Shown in pieces: positions 6,717 through 15,124 of a DNA stretch of 26,226 nt. The position numbers were made by a program, and so were the translations under genes. This stretch comes from Coprosoma sp963632935. Lineage in GTDB: Bacteria > Bacillota_I > Bacilli_A > RF39 > UBA660. The stretch is taken from assembly GCA_963632935.1 (NCBI GenBank), contig CAVGWA010000020.1, forward strand, positions 1 through 26,226. The letters run 5' to 3'. Under the pieces are notes generated by a model. That model saw only the letters and a list, made by a program, of their open reading frames with translations, did no database searches and was not told where the DNA came from. Position 1 is the stretch's first letter. Every line of letters starts with the position of its first letter.

Positions 6717-7910
6717 ATGCACCGTGAGGATTTTAATATTTTAAATTCAGGAATTATTTATTTTGATAATGGGGCTACTACATTAAAACCAAAAATATTA
6801 AGTGAGGCTATTTCTGATTATTATAATAATTATAGCTCAAATGCTCATAGGGGTGATTATTCATTAAGCATTAAGGCTAGTCAAAAGTATGAAGAGACTA
6901 GGGGATTAGTTAAAAAAATGCTTAATGCAAAAAAAGAAAGCGAAATTGCTTTTACAAGTGGTACAACTGATTCGATTAATAAGATTGTTTTTGGATATTT
7001 TAAGTATCATTTAAATAAAGGTGATGAGGTTTTACTTACTAAAAGTGAACATGCTTCTAATTTACTTCCTTGGTTTGAACTTGCTGATGAGATTGGTATT
7101 AATATTAAATATATTGATTTAGATGATAATCATGAGGTTACTTTAGAAAATGTTTTAAAAGCTATTTCAGATAAAACTAAGGTTATTTCTATTGCTCATG
7201 TTAGTAATGTTGTGGGTGATGTAAGACCGGTAGAAGAGATTATTAAATGTGCTCATGAAAGAAATATTTTGGTTTTACTTGATGGAGCTCAAAGTATTCC
7301 ACATTTAAAAGTTGATGTTCAAAAGCTTGATGTTGATTTTTTAGCTTTTTCTGCTCATAAGATGTGTGGACCTACTGGTGTTGGTGTGATTTATGGAAAA
7401 GAAAATTTATTAAATGAAATAAAGCCGATTATTTTTGGCGGCGGGATGAATGCTGATTTTTCTCATGATGGAAATAGAATATATAAAACAATGCCTGATA
7501 GACTTGAAGCAGGGACTCCTAATGTAGCTGGGGTAATTGGTTTTGGTTATGTTATTAAGTATTTGATGGATATTGGATTTGATAATATTCATAGTATGGA
7601 ACTTGAATTAAAAAAATATTTAATACAAAGATTAAAAGAGATAGATAATATTATCATTTATAATGAGCATAGTTTAAGTGGTGTTGTTACTATTAATTAT
7701 GATGGTATTTTCCCACAAGATTTATCAATTTATTTAGATAAGTATAATATATGCACTCGTGCGGGTAATCATTGTGCGAAAATTTTAAAAGATGAGATTC
7801 ATATAAAAAATACTTGTAGAATTAGTTTATATTTTTATAATTCTAAAGAAGAAATTGATAAACTTATTTTGGCTTTAAAAAATCCAAATATTAAGAATGA
7901 GATTATTTGA
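6717..7910 (+). CDS. sufS: Cysteine desulfurase SufS
   Basis: PLP-dependent group II cysteine desulfurase, 397 residues, which takes sulfur from cysteine as a persulfide for Fe-S assembly. YFDNGATTLKP at the N-terminus, NAHRGDYSLS, the PLP lysine K215 in SAHKMCGPTGVGV, and the short-loop catalytic cysteine C353 in TRAGNHCAK are all present. GGAGGTGAT precedes the ATG, six bases after sufD. In Firmicutes sufS is normally followed by sufU and sufB. Here the next DNA is a decayed IS3-family element beginning within a few bases of the stop, so the sulfur acceptor SufU and the scaffold SufB are missing from this locus. Confidence 0.95.
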   Translation: MHREDFNILNSGIIYFDNGATTLKPKILSEAISDYYNNYSSNAHRGDYSLSIKASQKYEETRGLVKKMLNAKKESEIAFTSGTTDSINKIVFGYFKYHLNKGDEVLLTKSEHASNLLPWFELADEIGINIKYIDLDDNHEVTLENVLKAISDKTKVISIAHVSNVVGDVRPVEEIIKCAHERNILVLLDGAQSIPHLKVDVQKLDVDFLAFSAHKMCGPTGVGVIYGKENLLNEIKPIIFGGGMNADFSHDGNRIYKTMPDRLEAGTPNVAGVIGFGYVIKYLMDIGFDNIHSMELELKKYLIQRLKEIDNIIIYNEHSLSGVVTINYDGIFPQDLSIYLDKYNICTRAGNHCAKILKDEIHIKNTCRISLYFYNSKEEIDKLILALKNPNIKNEII

Positions 7911-7912
7911 TT

Positions 7913-8885
7913 ATAATACCTTTAAAGTTCACACTAAATAAAAAGAAACATGTAAATGTGTTAAAATATATTTAGAAAGAATTTTGAAGGTGTTTTTTTT
8001 ATGGGAAAACATAAGAAATGGACTTTGGATGATAAAGTCAAAATAGTAAAAAAATTTAAATCAAAAGAAAAGCACAACAAGAAATCGATGATATTGATAT
8101 ATTAAAAAAATCCCATCCTCTTTTAATGGAAATTCGCTCTCAGCAACACAAATAGAAAAATATCAAATAATTGATAAATTAAAATGTTAATATCTTGTTA
8201 CAAGAATATATAATGTTTTAAATTTGAATAGAAGAAGTTATTATAAATGGCATCAAAAAGGAAAACCAATAACTAATAACTTTGACCAATAAATTGCTGA
8301 TGCGATATTAGAAGAGTGCAATAATAAAGGAATTTATGGAACAGTAAGATTAAAATTTGCAATTCAAAAGAAACATGGTTTAATTTTAAATCATAAATAA
8401 TACGAAAATATAAACATATAAGGATTACCAGTTTCAAGAGCAAAAAAATCTTGTAAATAAGGCTCAATACATGATAGAATGTAACTTTAATTCAGATATA
8501 CCAAACCAAAAACATTCATCCGATGTAAGCTATATAAAATGTAAAGATGGAACTCTTTACATATCAGCAATAGTTAATACAGATCAAGGAGCAGTGTATT
8601 TTGCTTACGGGTATGTAGAATTTGCAAATAATATGGGATTTACTAGGAGCATGTATTGTTGGGAAAACCGTCCTATAGAAAATTGGTTTATGCAATTAAA
8701 ACATGAATGACTTTGCCAATTTGATAAGCTAACTAGAAAAGAGATAACAGAAGAAATAAAAAAATACGTTCATTGGTATAACAACGAACGTATTCAAAAG
8801 AAACTTGGATATTTATCACTTGAATACAGACTTAAATATTCATAATTAAATATTTTTATTTAGTGAGTACTTGACAGGTGGTACT
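7913..8885 (+). mobile_element. decayed IS3-family insertion sequence
   Basis: A full-length but heavily mutated IS3-family element lies between sufS and murE. The right end reads TTTATTTAGTGAGTACTTGACA (in two blocks, 8856-8877), and the left end at about 7921-7945 (AAAGTTCACACTAAATAAAA) is its imperfect reverse complement. ATA(A/G)TACC-like bases just outside also correspond at both ends and may belong to the terminal repeat. It ends 3-12 bp from the murE stop codon. No convincing target-site duplication is seen. Confidence 0.75.
8001..8845 (+). pseudogene. IS3-family transposase remnant (orfA + orfB)
   Basis: It starts as ATGGGAAAACATAAG with GAAGG upstream (MGKHKKWTLDDKVKIVKKF, an IS3 orfA-type helix-turn-helix) and runs off frame after about 34 codons. 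The later parts are recognisable in changing frames: LNRRSYYKWHQKGKP, then GIYGTVRLKF, then at 8471-8710 the integrase core with DVSYIKCKDGTLYISAI (first Asp), NTDQGAVYF (second Asp) and PIENWF (Glu), and finally the C-terminus KKYVHWYNNERIQKKLGYLS. Several in-frame TAA/TGA codons and frame changes interrupt it. The DDE residues remain, but no complete protein can be made. Confidence 0.8.
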
Positions 8886-8888
8886 ATC

Positions 8889-10247
8889 TTAGCTATTAAT
8901 ATATTTTTTAACTTCTTCACTATCATCCAAATGAATTTTATCATGCCCTATAATTTGATAATTTTCATGACCCTTACCAAGTAATAACACTATATCATTT
9001 TTTTCAATCATATCTAAAGCTTTTGCTATAGCTTGCCTTCTATCTAAACAAACTTCATAGTTTGCTTTTTTAACACCTTTTAAAATATCTTCCATAATTT
9101 TTTCGGGATTTTCGGTTCTTGGATTATCGTTTGTGAATATAACATAATCACTATAGTTTGAAGCTATTTCTCCCATTATTGGCCTTTTAATAGGATCTCT
9201 ATCACCACCACAACCAACTAAAGTAATTACTTTGCCTTTAGAAAGGTCTTTATATGCAGTAACCACTTTTAAAACAGCATCAGGTGTATGTGCATAATCA
9301 ATAACAGCAAACCCATCTTTTACTTTATAAGTTTCACATCTTCCTTTTGGAGCTTTTAATAATTTAGTTTTTTCAATTATTTCATTTGGATTAAAACCTA
9401 ATTCATAAACAATAGAAAACATTGTAAAATAATTATAAACATTAAATTTACTTGTTAGGTTTGATGTTACCTTATAGTTTTCATTGTTTATTTTAAAATC
9501 TATATCAGTATGATCTGGGTAAATATTATCATCTAATATTTGAAAATCAGATTTACTATATCCATAAGTTTTTGTATTTTTAAATTTTTCAATAAATTTT
9601 TTACTAACTTCATCATCAATATTAACTGTTAAAACACCTTTAACATAATCAGTTAATTTTAATTTCGCATTCATATAATTTTCCATTGTTTTGTGATAAT
9701 CAAGATGATCTTCAGTTAAATTTGTAAATGATGCGACATCAAATTTTAATCCTTCACATCTTTTAAGTTCTAAAGCAAAATTACTTACTTCCATAACAAC
9801 ATATTCACAATTTTTCTCTTTAGCTTCCATAAGTAGTTTATATATTGTTAAAATTTCTGGTGATGTATTTGGTAGTTCTTTTACATTATTATCACATATA
9901 AAACCAATTGTACCAATGTAAGCAGCTTTTTTACCAAGTAAATTTAGCATTTGATAAGTTAAATAAGCACTTGTTGTTTTACCATTAGTACCAGTAATTC
10001 CGATTAATTTTAAATCTTTAAATTCATCTTTATATTCTTTAACCAATAAATTTTGATAATATTCAGCTGAATTTTTAACTACAGTAACTGGAACACCACA
10101 ATCTACATTTTTTTCAGCAATTATTTCACTCGCACCATTTTCAACCGCATTTTTTATATAATCATGACCATCCACTGTGTAACCTTTGATTGCCACAAAA
10201 GTTTGACCTTTTTTTATCAATTTTGAATTTGTTTCATATTTAAACAC
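8889..10247 (-). CDS. murE: UDP-N-acetylmuramoyl-L-alanyl-D-glutamate--2,6-diaminopimelate ligase MurE
   Basis: Cytosolic Mur ligase adding the third amino acid to the peptidoglycan stem peptide, 452 residues. The P-loop GITGTNGKTT is near residue 83. NLTEDHLDYHKTMENYMNAK carries the His and carbamylated-Lys region, and VIDYAHTPDAV and LVGCGGDRDPIKRP follow. The specificity loop reads DNPRTENP: DNPR selects meso-diaminopimelate, whereas lysine-adding enzymes differ there. The start is GTG at 10247, nine bases after AGGAG; the TTG three codons earlier abuts that AGGAG and cannot be used. It is transcribed divergently from the metal-sensor operon. Its stop is a few bases from the end of the decayed IS3 element, so its natural terminator may be gone. 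Confidence 0.95.
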   Translation of the reverse strand: MFKYETNSKLIKKGQTFVAIKGYTVDGHDYIKNAVENGASEIIAEKNVDCGVPVTVVKNSAEYYQNLLVKEYKDEFKDLKLIGITGTNGKTTSAYLTYQMLNLLGKKAAYIGTIGFICDNNVKELPNTSPEILTIYKLLMEAKEKNCEYVVMEVSNFALELKRCEGLKFDVASFTNLTEDHLDYHKTMENYMNAKLKLTDYVKGVLTVNIDDEVSKKFIEKFKNTKTYGYSKSDFQILDDNIYPDHTDIDFKINNENYKVTSNLTSKFNVYNYFTMFSIVYELGFNPNEIIEKTKLLKAPKGRCETYKVKDGFAVIDYAHTPDAVLKVVTAYKDLSKGKVITLVGCGGDRDPIKRPIMGEIASNYSDYVIFTNDNPRTENPEKIMEDILKGVKKANYEVCLDRRQAIAKALDMIEKNDIVLLLGKGHENYQIIGHDKIHLDDSEEVKKYINS

Positions 10248-10301
10248 TTTAATCAACTCCTAATTAATTTTATGTTATTTATAATTAAATAACTACAAAA
10301 C

Positions 10302-10330
10302 ATATTATCATTATAATTAGTGTATAACAA
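10302..10330 (-). promoter_or_regulatory. possible murE promoter
   Basis: On the minus strand TTGTTA (10325-10330) and TAATAT (10302-10307) are separated by 17 bp, about 55 bp upstream of the GTG start. Both match 4 of 6 consensus bases. The surroundings are very AT-rich, so this is only a candidate. Confidence 0.3.
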
Positions 10331-10384
10331 GTATAAAGTATATTAGTTAATTTTATAATTTACTCAAAAAATCCACATTATTCA

Positions 10385-10434
10385 TTGACAGTTGAACACT
10401 AATTTAACTATAATTTAATTGAATGATAATTCAA
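10385..10434 (+). promoter_or_regulatory. cadC-cadA promoter with overlapping SmtB/CadC-type operator
   Basis: TTGACA (10385-10390) and TATAAT (10409-10414) are 18 bp apart. The palindrome TTGAATGATAATTCAA (10419-10434) covers the expected start point, and AGTTGAA ... TTTAACT (10390-10408) forms a second, imperfect inverted repeat in the spacer. Inverted TTGAA/TTCAA half-sites are typical of ArsR/SmtB-family operators. The sites suggest autorepression released by metal. Confidence 0.65.
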
Positions 10435-10467
10435 CTGTTACATATAATAATTATTAGGAGGTTATCA

Positions 10468-10842
10468 ATGAATAATAAATTTTTTTGTGATTGTAATGTA
10501 ATTCATCAAGATAAGGTGGATGATGTTTTGAAAAAAATGCCTAATGAAAACATAATGAATAAATTAGCCGAATTATTTAAATTAATAGGTGATACTACAA
10601 GGTGTAGAATTTTATTCGCATTAGATCAAGATGAAATGTGTGTATGTGATTTAGCTAACGTATTAAATATGACTAAATCAAGGGTTTCTCATCAATTAGC
10701 TGTTTTAAGAAAAAATGATATTGTTAAGTGTAGAAAAGATGGTAAAGAAGTTTACTATACCTTAGATGATAATCACATAGTTAAACTATTTGAAATAGGT
10801 TTAAAACATATTAATCATAAAGGAGCTGATTTAGATGAATGA
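10468..10842 (+). CDS. cadC: ArsR/SmtB-family metal-sensing repressor (CadC-type)
   Basis: Winged helix-turn-helix repressor of 124 residues that leaves its operator on binding Zn, Cd or Pb. I start it at ATG 10468 because AGGAGG sits 6 bases upstream; the ATG 15 codons earlier lies in the operator and has no ribosome binding site. C58 and C60 lie in EMCVCDLA, and C7 and C9 near the N-terminus correspond to CadC's C7/C11, giving an alpha-3N thiolate site. D101, H103, H114 and H117 reproduce the spacing of the CzrA/SmtB alpha-5 Zn site. The recognition helix is NMTKSRVSHQLAVLRK. The last codons overlap the ATPase gene by 8 bases. Confidence 0.93.
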   Translation: MNNKFFCDCNVIHQDKVDDVLKKMPNENIMNKLAELFKLIGDTTRCRILFALDQDEMCVCDLANVLNMTKSRVSHQLAVLRKNDIVKCRKDGKEVYYTLDDNHIVKLFEIGLKHINHKGADLDE

Positions 10843-12637
10843 TTTAATTAAAATAATTATATCTTCTTTCTTAGTTTTATTTGCACATATATTTAAAATT
10901 GATTTTTTATATTTTATTGCTTATATTATTTCTGGATATGAAGTTATTTTTAAAGCATTTAGAAATATTTTAAAAGGTGAAGTCTTTGATGAAAATTTTT
11001 TAATGGTTATTGCTACCATTGGAGCTTTTTGTATAAAAGAATATCCCGAAGCTACATTTGTTATGCTTTTATATAAAATCGGTGAATTATTTGAAGATTA
11101 TGCGACTGATAAATCTAGAAAAGCTATATCATCTGTTATGAATATAAGACCTGATTATGCGAATGTTTATAGGGATAATAAAGTTTTAAAAGTAGATCCT
11201 AATGAAGTTTTACTTAATGAAGTTATTATTGTTAAACCAGGTGAAAAAATTCCTTTAGATGGTACTGTTATAGAAGGAAGTTCTTATTTAAATACTTTAG
11301 CCCTAACAGGGGAGTCCGTTCCTAGAAAAGTAGAAAAAAACGATGAAGTTCTAAGTGGGTGTATTAATAATAGTAGTGTTTTAAAAATTAAGGTGAGTAA
11401 GAAATTTTCTGAATCTACTGCCAGTAAAATTTTAGATTTAGTTGAAAATGCAAGTAATAGAAAATCTAAATCTGAAAATTTTATTAGTAAATTTTCTAAA
11501 TATTACACGCCAATTGTTGTTTTTCTCGCACTATTACTTATACTAATACCAACATTAATATTTAATCAACCATTTAATGTATGGATATATAGAGCACTAT
11601 CATTTTTAGTTGTTTCTTGTCCTTGTGCCTTAGTTATTTCCGTTCCTTTATCATTCTTTGGTGGATTAGGAACCGCATCAAAAATAGGCGTTTTAATCAA
11701 AGGTAGTAATTATCTAGAAACTTTATCTAAAGTAGATACCGTAGTTTGTGATAAAACAGGAACCCTTACCGAAGGTGTATTTGAAGTTCAAGAAATTAAT
11801 AATATATCTTCAAATAATATCTTAAAATATGCCGCATATGCGGAATACTATTCTAATCATCCAATTTCTCTTTCATTAAAAAAAGCCTATAAAGAAAAAA
11901 TAAATGAAAAATCAATTTCAAATTTTAAAGAAACATCTGGAAAAGGTGTTGAAGCAGTAATTGATGGTAAAAAAATACTAGTAGGTAATGAAAAATTTTT
12001 GAAAGAAAATAATATAAAATATAAACAAAATGAAAAAATAGGAACTAATTTATATATAGCTATAGATGGTAAATATGCTGGAAACATATTAATTTCAGAT
12101 AAAATAAAAAAAGATTCATATAAAGCAGTAGAATCTTTGAAAGAAAATAATATTAAAATTGTTATGTTAACAGGAGATCATGAAAATATAAGCAAAGATG
12201 TAGCTTCTAAACTAAAATTAGATGAATATTATTCTAATCTTCTTCCAGCAGATAAAGTGTCATATGCAGAAAAACTAATGAAATCTACAAATGGTAAATT
12301 ATTATTTGTAGGTGATGGAATAAACGATGCCCCAGTATTAGCATTATCAGACATTGGCGTAGCCATGGGAGGCTTAGGAAGTGATGCTGCTGTAGAAGCT
12401 AGTGACATTGTCATTATGACAGACGAAATTTCTAAAATAACATCATCAATTAAAATATCCAAAAAAACAATGCAAATTGTTAAAGAAAATATATTATTTG
12501 CAATAACTATTAAAATTTGTATTTTAATTTTATCAGCTTTAGGAATTGCCAGCATGTGGTCAGCTGTATTTGCTGATGTAGGTGTTACTATATTAGCTAT
12601 TTTAAATGCCTTAAGAATATTAAGATATAAAGTATAA
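10835..12637 (+). CDS. cadA: P1B-type Zn/Cd/Pb-exporting ATPase (CadA/ZntA-type)
   Basis: Membrane heavy-metal efflux pump of 600 residues. The actuator motif TLTGESVP-like (ALTGESVPRK) is at about 155. The transmembrane metal site SCPCALV (C262, C264) is the CPC of P1B pumps. The phosphorylated aspartate D306 is in DKTGTLTEG, and the HP motif YSNHPIS, nucleotide-binding MLTGDHE and hinge VGDGINDAPVLA follow. There is no N-terminal heavy-metal-associated (GMxCxxC) domain, so it is shorter than classical CadA; such short Zn/Cd pumps occur in Firmicutes. Pairing with a CadC-type repressor supports Zn/Cd/Pb rather than Cu. A strong hairpin terminator follows the stop. The opposite-strand frames here are shadows. 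Confidence 0.95.
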   Translation: MNDLIKIIISSFLVLFAHIFKIDFLYFIAYIISGYEVIFKAFRNILKGEVFDENFLMVIATIGAFCIKEYPEATFVMLLYKIGELFEDYATDKSRKAISSVMNIRPDYANVYRDNKVLKVDPNEVLLNEVIIVKPGEKIPLDGTVIEGSSYLNTLALTGESVPRKVEKNDEVLSGCINNSSVLKIKVSKKFSESTASKILDLVENASNRKSKSENFISKFSKYYTPIVVFLALLLILIPTLIFNQPFNVWIYRALSFLVVSCPCALVISVPLSFFGGLGTASKIGVLIKGSNYLETLSKVDTVVCDKTGTLTEGVFEVQEINNISSNNILKYAAYAEYYSNHPISLSLKKAYKEKINEKSISNFKETSGKGVEAVIDGKKILVGNEKFLKENNIKYKQNEKIGTNLYIAIDGKYAGNILISDKIKKDSYKAVESLKENNIKIVMLTGDHENISKDVASKLKLDEYYSNLLPADKVSYAEKLMKSTNGKLLFVGDGINDAPVLALSDIGVAMGGLGSDAAVEASDIVIMTDEISKITSSIKISKKTMQIVKENILFAITIKICILILSALGIASMWSAVFADVGVTILAILNALRILRYKV

Positions 12638-12657
12638 AATTATAACATTGTTAAATT

Positions 12658-12688
12658 AAAAAATTGTCAGGTTATATGACAATTTTTT
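12658..12688 (+). terminator. Rho-independent terminator after cadA (bidirectional)
   Basis: Perfect 12-bp stem AAAAAATTGTCA / TGACAATTTTTT around GGTTATA. The flanking A and T runs make it usable from both sides. It sits at the border of the mobile region. Confidence 0.85.
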
Positions 12689-12769
12689 GGTAACTATTCA
12701 GACCTTTAAAAAAATAGTATCAAGATTAAAATGTAACCAATGTCAAGTACTAAATAAAAAAGAGAGAGT

Positions 12770-13645
12770 TTAGGCAATGGATTCAAATAGATGATTTCGG
12801 TATTGAACCGGGGTCATCTTTTTTAAATTCCATTGATATCTATAATTATTATAATATTCTATATAATCTTTAATTTCCTTACACACATCAGAAAAGGTAA
12901 AGCAAGTATCTAAATTTAGTTTATCTTTCATATGTCCAAAATAAGATTCTTGAGGAGCATTGTCCCAACAATTTCCTTTTCTAGACATAGATTGCCCTAT
13001 ATTATACTTTTTTAATAAATTATGAAATTTAGGACTTGTATAATGAGCTCCTTAATCTGAATGAATTATCACATTTTCATTTAATACTGGATTTTTCTTA
13101 TGATGTAGTTTTTTTACTGTTTCTAATGAAATATCTAATGTCATATTTTCACTTATGTAATAAGCAGGTATTTCATTAGTTTCAGCATCTTTAATAGTAG
13201 ATAAATAACATTTTTTATTATCTCCATAAAATAAATATGTTATATCTGTTAAAAGAACATTGTAAGGTATTCCTGTTTTAAAAACTCTGTTAACAATATT
13301 TTCACAAGTTGTATGTTCTTGAGTTGCCTTCATCATTCTTCTATATGGATTTGCTTGTCTTATAGGACATTTTAATCCATTTTTTTTCATCAACCTTCTT
13401 ATCTTTTTTAAATTAAAATGAACATTAAACTCATTATCAAGTACCATCATTATTTGTCTTGCACCTTTTTTGTGTTTTTTAAATTTGTATGCTTTTAATA
13501 TTAAATCAAAATCTTTTTGATCTTTATTATCTCTTTCAATTCTTTTATTTTCATTTTTTAAATAATTATAATATCCAGATTTAGAAACTCCTATACATTC
13601 ACATAAATATGATACCATTCCTTTTAGTTTATTTATCAATAACAT
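12770..13645 (-). pseudogene. IS3-family transposase orfB with one nonsense codon
   Basis: DDE integrase-type transposase (IS150-like group). N-terminal LCECIGVSKSGYYNYLK, the first Asp in LLTDITYLF, and the second in IIHSD, where the next codon is TAA (13052-13054, complement) instead of the expected Gln. The frame then continues unbroken as GAHYTSPKFHNLL, SMSRKGNCWDNAPQESYF with the Glu, and the C-terminal YYNNYRYQWNLKKMTP. Apart from this one premature stop and a disturbed join to orfA, the protein looks complete, so inactivation is recent. Confidence 0.85.
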
Positions 13646-13723
13646 ATTTTATTGTTTCAAATTTGATATTGATTTGATATCTGTTAAAATTCCCATTTCT
13701 ATCAATTCGTTTTTTTTAATAAT

Positions 13724-14089
13724 TCATTTTTCTGCTTCAAGTAATTTTATTTTAGCTTCTGCTCGTTCAAGTTTTTCCTTATCAGATAATTCATGTTCTA
13801 GATGTCTTCCAGAAGTACCCTTTCTAGTATCTTTTATTTCACCGATTGAATTTAATTGTTTTCTCCATCTATAAGCAGAATCTTGAATCCTCGTAATTCC
13901 AACTATTTCAGGATCAATACCGCATTCTTTATATATATCTTGAGGAAATTTTTTATAATTTTCACATTCTTTTACTAACTTATACTTGAATTCATCAGTA
14001 TAAGTTATTCCCTTATTAGTAATACTTTTAATCCATTTATTTTTACTTAATTTTTTTGCTTGAGAATCTGTAAATAATATTTTTGTCAT
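13724..14089 (-). CDS. IS3-family transposase orfA (helix-turn-helix protein)
   Basis: DNA-binding orfA protein of an IS3-family element, 121 residues. KGITYTDEFKYKLVKECENY is the first helix-turn-helix region, and DTRKGTSGRHLEHELSDKEK with RAEAKIKLLEAEK forms the C-terminal coiled coil used for multimerisation. I start it at the ATG before TKILFTDSQ, which has GGTGAT upstream; a longer frame starts in the terminal repeat. The expected extension ENELLKK after EAEK is in another frame behind a TGA, so the frameshift join to orfB is damaged. Confidence 0.8.
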   Translation of the reverse strand: MTKILFTDSQAKKLSKNKWIKSITNKGITYTDEFKYKLVKECENYKKFPQDIYKECGIDPEIVGITRIQDSAYRWRKQLNSIGEIKDTRKGTSGRHLEHELSDKEKLERAEAKIKLLEAEK

Positions 14090-14189
14090 TATTATCACCA
14101 ATTTTCTTATATTATATAATAAGATATAATAAAAACCTATGAAGTAGGTCTCTCTTTTTTTAGAGTCCACTTTATAGGTTACATTTTAA

Positions 14190-14827
14190 AAGAAATTGTT
14201 CCCTTAAAAGAAGAAAATGATATTTTAAAAAATAAATTAAATGATGCTTATGAAGAAATAGATAGATTAAAATCTCAAATTAATAATAAAATGATGATAA
14301 CATATATATCTTAGATAAATTAAACAATCAACTTAATAAAAATAGTTCTAATTCTGGAATTCCAACTAGTAAAGAAATTAAAAAGGTTAAAACTGGTGCT
14401 AATACATATAACCACAGAAAGAAAAATACTTTTAAAATTCAATAAAACTAGTTTTTCAAAAGAGGAAATCCATTTGATAGAAAAAGAATATGGTGAAATA
14501 TTAGATACCGCAGAAATTCAAAATAAAGAAATATCATCTTCCTATTGGAAGAAAAAAGCAAATCCACTTTTGAAGAGGTTTAAAAAATATAAAAATACCA
14601 TATTATTTTTTATTCACGATTATAATATTTCATGCGAAAATAATTTTATGGAACGCTGTCTTAGAATGATTAAGGGAAAAGCAAAAATATCTGGTGGTTT
14701 TAGAAGCAACAAAGGTGGAGAAAGATTTGGTAATATTATGAGTATTATTAAAACTGCTAAATTAAGAAATTTGAACCATCTTTCTTGTATTAGAGAAATA
14801 TATCAAGGCAAGTCATTATTTGCCTAG
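14190..14827 (+). pseudogene. IS66-family transposase (tnpC) remnant, internally deleted
   Basis: The N-terminal coiled coil (EIVPLKEENDILKNKL, EEIDRLKSQI) and the IS66 signature NKNSSNSGIP followed by GANTYNHRKK are present, with a frame change near 14287-14310. The sequence then jumps at about 14420 to the C-terminal domain: LLKRFKKYKNTILFFIHDY, NNFMERCLRMIKGK and KISGGFRSNKGGERFGNIMS. The first catalytic Asp region, roughly half of the protein, is deleted, while the Glu (FMERCLRM) remains. The frame at 14396-14827 is only the C-terminal fragment and is not a separate gene. Confidence 0.82.
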
Positions 14828-14840
14828 TTTTCTCATGTAA

Positions 14841-14872
14841 AAAGACGAATCAATCAAAATTCGTCTCTTTTA
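14841..14872 (+). terminator. hairpin terminator at the right end of the IS66 remnant
   Basis: Stem AGACGAAT / ATTCGTCT (14843-14850 and 14859-14866) with an 8-base loop, flanked by AAA and CTTTTAT. It probably terminated tnpC transcripts. Confidence 0.55.
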
Positions 14873-14927
14873 TGGCTGAGTAGTAACATACATTTTAAAA
14901 AAGGATTAACAAACCAAAGATGTTCTA

Positions 14928-14956
14928 TTGACATATAGATTATTTTAATGTAAAAT
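14928..14956 (+). promoter_or_regulatory. tRNA-Ser promoter
   Basis: TTGACA (14928-14933) and TAAAAT (14951-14956) with exactly 17 bp between, directly before the tRNA. It lies just outside the IS66 right end. Confidence 0.8.
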
Positions 14957-14971
14957 CATATTTGTAGTTTT

Positions 14972-15062
14972 GGAGTAGTACTCAAGAGGCTGAAGAGGCG
15001 CCCCTGCTAAGGGTGTAGGTCGGGCAACTGGCGCAAGGGTTCAAATCCCTTCTACTCCGCCA
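14972..15062 (+). tRNA. tRNA-Ser (anticodon GCU)
   Basis: Class II tRNA of 91 nt including an encoded CCA. Acceptor arms GGAGTAG and CTACTCC pair fully. The D stem is CTC/GAG. The anticodon stem CGCCC/GGGTG holds loop CTGCTAA with anticodon GCT, which reads AGC/AGU serine codons. A long variable arm precedes the T arm AAGGG-TTCAAAT-CCCTT. Discriminator G is typical for serine. Confidence 0.96.
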
Positions 15063-15073
15063 TTGTGTATTCT

Positions 15074-15099
15074 AACCTTGATTTATCAAGGTTTTTTTG
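15074..15099 (+). terminator. terminator after tRNA-Ser
   Basis: Stem AACCTTGA / TCAAGGTT with loop TTTA, followed by T tract, 12 bp after the CCA end. Confidence 0.85.
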
Positions 15100-15124
15100 T
15101 AATTTTAAATAAAATATAAAGTTA

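Larger units (their letters stand above)
12726..14189 (-). mobile_element. IS3-family insertion sequence, slightly decayed
   Basis: The ends are imperfect inverted repeats. The left reads TTAAAATGTAACC, then AATGTCAAGTAC, then TAAATAAAAAAGAGAG. The right, in reverse complement, reads TTAAAATGTAACC, then TATAAAGTGGAC, then TCTAAAAAAAGAGAG. AAGA is present immediately outside both ends and may be a 4-bp target duplication. It encodes orfA and orfB on the minus strand and lies inside the IS66 remnant, so it arrived later. Confidence 0.7.
12690..14887 (+). mobile_element. IS66-family element remnant, interrupted by an IS3 element
   Basis: The left end GTAACTATTCAGA (12690-12702) is an imperfect reverse complement (10 of 13) of the right end GCTGAGTAGTAAC (14875-14887), as expected for IS66-type termini. 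Between them only about 40 bp of left-end DNA, an inserted IS3 element and a deleted tnpC remain; tnpA and tnpB are not seen. An 8-bp target duplication is not evident. Confidence 0.55.

Noticed and set aside
12229..12555. 108-residue minus-strand frame opposite cadA
   Set aside because: Shadow of the ATPase hinge/transmembrane region, with no start signals.
13674..13874. 66-residue plus-strand frame over the IS3 orfA/orfB join
   Set aside because: Antisense of the transposase coiled coil; composition and lack of start signals mark a shadow.
14972..15062. tRNA-Ser as the attachment site of an integrated element
   Set aside because: No integrase gene and no repeat of the tRNA 3' end elsewhere in the window; the flanking mobile DNA is all IS-type.
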